Shown: positions 14,786 through 16,537 of the stretch, in pieces
Position numbering within the stretch: position 1 is the stretch's first letter
How the letters are laid out: each line of letters starts with the position of its first letter
From: Candidatus Gerdarchaeota archaeon
GTDB lineage: Archaea; Asgardarchaeota; Heimdallarchaeia; JABLTI01
Assembly (NCBI GenBank): GCA_016840945.1
Contig: JAEORJ010000225.1
Span: 1-16,537 of the forward strand
DNA: 16,537 bases
Direction of reading: 5' to 3'
The notes under the pieces: generated by a model
Told to the model about the DNA's origin: nothing
Database searches by the model: none
Seen by the model: only the letters and a program-made list of their open reading frames with translations
Made by a program: the position numbers and the translations under genes

Positions 14786-14825
14786 AGTAATCACTCCAAA
14801 GTAATAGGTAAAATGTGTAAAACAT
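14772..14825 (-). CDS. Possible 17-aa leader ORF between uvrA and the nucleotidyltransferase gene
   Basis: ATG at 14825, TGA at 14772-14774, encoding MFYTFYLLLWSDYYGES. GGAGG (14837-14833) lies 7 nt before the ATG, a textbook SD, and directly follows the uvrA stop. The ORF runs over the SD and start codon of the nucleotidyltransferase gene in another frame, ending 14 bases inside it, so ribosomes translating it would cross that initiation site. This is typical of translational coupling or a leader peptide. The peptide is aromatic and hydrophobic. It may be only a device for reinitiation. Confidence 0.35.
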   Translation of the reverse strand: MFYTFYLLLWSDYYGES

Positions 14826-14839
14826 GGTAATTCCTCCAG

Positions 14840-16537
14840 CTAATTGTTAATTACTTTCTGAAGGAATTGACCTGTATAGGATTTCTTGCAGTTGATAATA
14901 TCGTTTACAGATCCTTTAGCAATTACTTGTCCGCCTTCAGCACCACCTTCTGGACCCATGTCAATGATATAATCAGCTGATTTAATGACATCCAAATGGT
15001 GTTCTATAACGATGACAGTATTTCCTGCATCAACCAGCTTATTGATTGTTTTAAGGAGTTTTTTAATATCATCCATATGAAGTCCTACTGTTGGTTCATC
15101 CATGATGTAGAGATTATCTTTGATTTTCTTCAGTTTGCCAAGTTCTTTAGCTAATTTAAGCCTCTGGCTTTCACCACCAGATAATGTTGGTGCGGGTTGA
15201 CCTAATTTGAGATAATCTAAACCCAAATCAATCAAAGTCTTAGTTTTATGATGTATGAGTCTATCGTCCTTGAAAAATTTGTTAGCTTCTTCGAAAGTCA
15301 TGTTTAGAATATCACCCATATTTTTTCCGTTGTAAGTTATTTCTAAAACTTCTTCGCTATATCTTGCACCTTTACAAACTGGACAGATTGTTTGAATGTT
15401 AGGCATATACTGAAGTTCACTTCTAACAATACCTTCACCATTACACTCAGAACAACGTCCTTCATGATTATTATAACTGAATCGTCCATAGGTATAACCT
15501 CGTTTTTGGGCTTCTGGTGTTTCAGCAAAGATTTTCCTGATTTTATCATATATTCCTACATAGGTTGCGGGTGTTGAACGTGAATGTCTTCCAATAGGTG
15601 ATTGATCAACTATTCTAATATCAGTGATGTTCTCTATACCTTTTATGTCATCATGTTTACCTGGCAAAACTCTTGCATCACGCATATCATGAAGAACCCT
15701 ATTCCCTAGTATATCTTCTATAAGTGTACTCTTACCACTACCGGAAACTCCTGTGATGCAAATGAAAACTCCTAATGGGAACTCTACATCAATATTCTTC
15801 AAATTATTCTCTCGAGCACCGATAATTTTTATTGATTTACCATTGGGTTCTCTTGATTTGCCAAGATAGGGTATTTTCTTTTTTCCAGTTATATATTGTC
15901 CTGTTAAGAAGTTAGGATTACTTAATGCCTTTTCAAAAGAACCCTCAGCAACAATAGTTCCACCATGAATGCCAGGACCAGGTCCTAGTTCTATTATATG
16001 ATCTGCATTTGAGATTGTTTCTAAATCATGTTCGATAACGATCACTGTGTTACCAGAATCTCGCAATCGTTTTAGAATATCTATTATCTTATTGCTATCT
16101 CTAACATGAAGACCAATACTGGGTTCATCAAGAACATACAACATTCCCATGAGCTCGGAACCAAGTTGTGTTGAAAGTTTTATTCGTTGTGCTTCTCCTG
16201 CTGAAAGTGTTCTTGCCTGCCTATTGAGGCGTAGGTAATATAACCCAATGTCACTAAGGAGTTGAAGTCTTTTCCTTAATTCGAAAATCACTTGATTACC
16301 AGCTCTTTCTTGTTCTTCTGGTAATTTTATTGAGTCGGCGAAATTGATCAATTTGTCGATGAAAAATTCTCCTAATTCATGAATATTTTTACCATTAACA
16401 GTGACTAATAATCTTTGACTAATTAATTTCATACCATGACAATCTGGACAAGTATGCTCAGCCATGAATTTTCTATACCATTCATACCGCTCACCTTTTT
16501 TCCGATCATTTCTATAATATCTATCAAGATAATTTAC
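14840..16537 (-). CDS. uvrA: UvrA, excinuclease ABC subunit A, C-terminal 565 residues (N-terminus off the right edge)
   Basis: Damage-recognising ABC ATPase of UvrABC repair. The frame is open to the window edge, beginning VNYLDRYYRNDRKK, so about 380-400 N-terminal residues with the first Walker A are outside. Numbered from the edge: CPDCHG (30-35) is the second half of zinc finger 1; LSAGEAQR (111-118) is signature I, with Ala where LSGGEAQR is usual; LYVLDEPSIGLH is Walker B of domain 1; GVSGSGKST (263-271) is Walker A of domain 2; C-x2-C-x19-C-x2-C (362-388) is zinc finger 2 with the usual spacing; LSGGESQR (452-459) is signature II; LYIMDEPTVGLH is Walker B of domain 2. All residues needed for ATPase 2 are present. 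The nucleotidyltransferase gene follows on the same strand and may be co-transcribed. Confidence 0.97.
   Translation of the reverse strand, partial: VNYLDRYYRNDRKKGERYEWYRKFMAEHTCPDCHGMKLISQRLLVTVNGKNIHELGEFFIDKLINFADSIKLPEEQERAGNQVIFELRKRLQLLSDIGLYYLRLNRQARTLSAGEAQRIKLSTQLGSELMGMLYVLDEPSIGLHVRDSNKIIDILKRLRDSGNTVIVIEHDLETISNADHIIELGPGPGIHGGTIVAEGSFEKALSNPNFLTGQYITGKKKIPYLGKSREPNGKSIKIIGARENNLKNIDVEFPLGVFICITGVSGSGKSTLIEDILGNRVLHDMRDARVLPGKHDDIKGIENITDIRIVDQSPIGRHSRSTPATYVGIYDKIRKIFAETPEAQKRGYTYGRFSYNNHEGRCSECNGEGIVRSELQYMPNIQTICPVCKGARYSEEVLEITYNGKNMGDILNMTFEEANKFFKDDRLIHHKTKTLIDLGLDYLKLGQPAPTLSGGESQRLKLAKELGKLKKIKDNLYIMDEPTVGLHMDDIKKLLKTINKLVDAGNTVIVIEHHLDVIKSADYIIDMGPEGGAEGGQVIAKGSVNDIINCKKSYTGQFLQKVINN

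Noticed and set aside
1..16537. A uvr repair operon spanning the window
   Set aside because: uvrC and uvrA are on the same strand but about 14 kb apart with genes on both strands between them, and uvrB is not in view.

Overview
This window comes from an AT-rich archaeon, most likely a member of the Asgard group or a relative. The sequence shows a Sec11-type (Ser-His) signal peptidase, TATA-like boxes, clear Shine-Dalgarno (SD) sites, secreted parallel beta-helix and large membrane-anchored proteins, and a PIG-N/NPP-like phosphodiesterase with a multi-pass C-terminus. These sit beside genes usually thought of as bacterial: uvrC, uvrA, msrA and ornithine aminotransferase. The phylum assignment is inference; no rRNA is present.

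Layout, left to right. The left edge (minus strand) carries the N-terminal ~282 codons of UvrC. Divergent from it is an ornithine aminotransferase (rocD-like), followed by a T-rich terminator and an orphan 169-aa protein. A 460-bp gap between that orphan and the next gene is the most unusual stretch. It holds a minus-strand micro-locus with a palindrome overlapping a TATA-like box, a leader with two hairpins (one pairing the whole SD GGAGGTGA), a 19-codon Lys/Pro/Gln ORF, and a structured tail ending in a 14-bp hairpin and a T-run. Next come a membrane-anchored alkaline-phosphatase-fold enzyme (minus; probably an ATT start), an EFR1-type flavodoxin/ferredoxin protein (plus), a secreted beta-helix protein (minus) and a membrane protein with a kinase-N-lobe-like N-terminus (plus).

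The right half has a methyltransferase and a VOC/glyoxalase-fold protein (minus, probable pair), msrA and a signal peptidase fused to an extracellular beta-rich domain (plus), a protein with two tandem nucleotidyltransferase modules, the first with lost catalytic aspartates (minus), and the C-terminal 565 residues of UvrA running off the right edge (minus). A 17-codon ORF with a strong SD lies between uvrA and the nucleotidyltransferase gene and overlaps the latter's start.

How the genes relate. uvrC and uvrA belong to the same excision-repair pathway but bracket about 14 kb of unrelated genes, so this is not a uvr operon. Most of the remainder is a cell-surface and housekeeping mixture, with four or five products secreted or in the membrane. 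Minus-strand genes repeatedly end in a hairpin followed by a T-run on their own strand, which is unusual for archaea. No tRNA, rRNA, CRISPR array, transposase or phage gene was seen.
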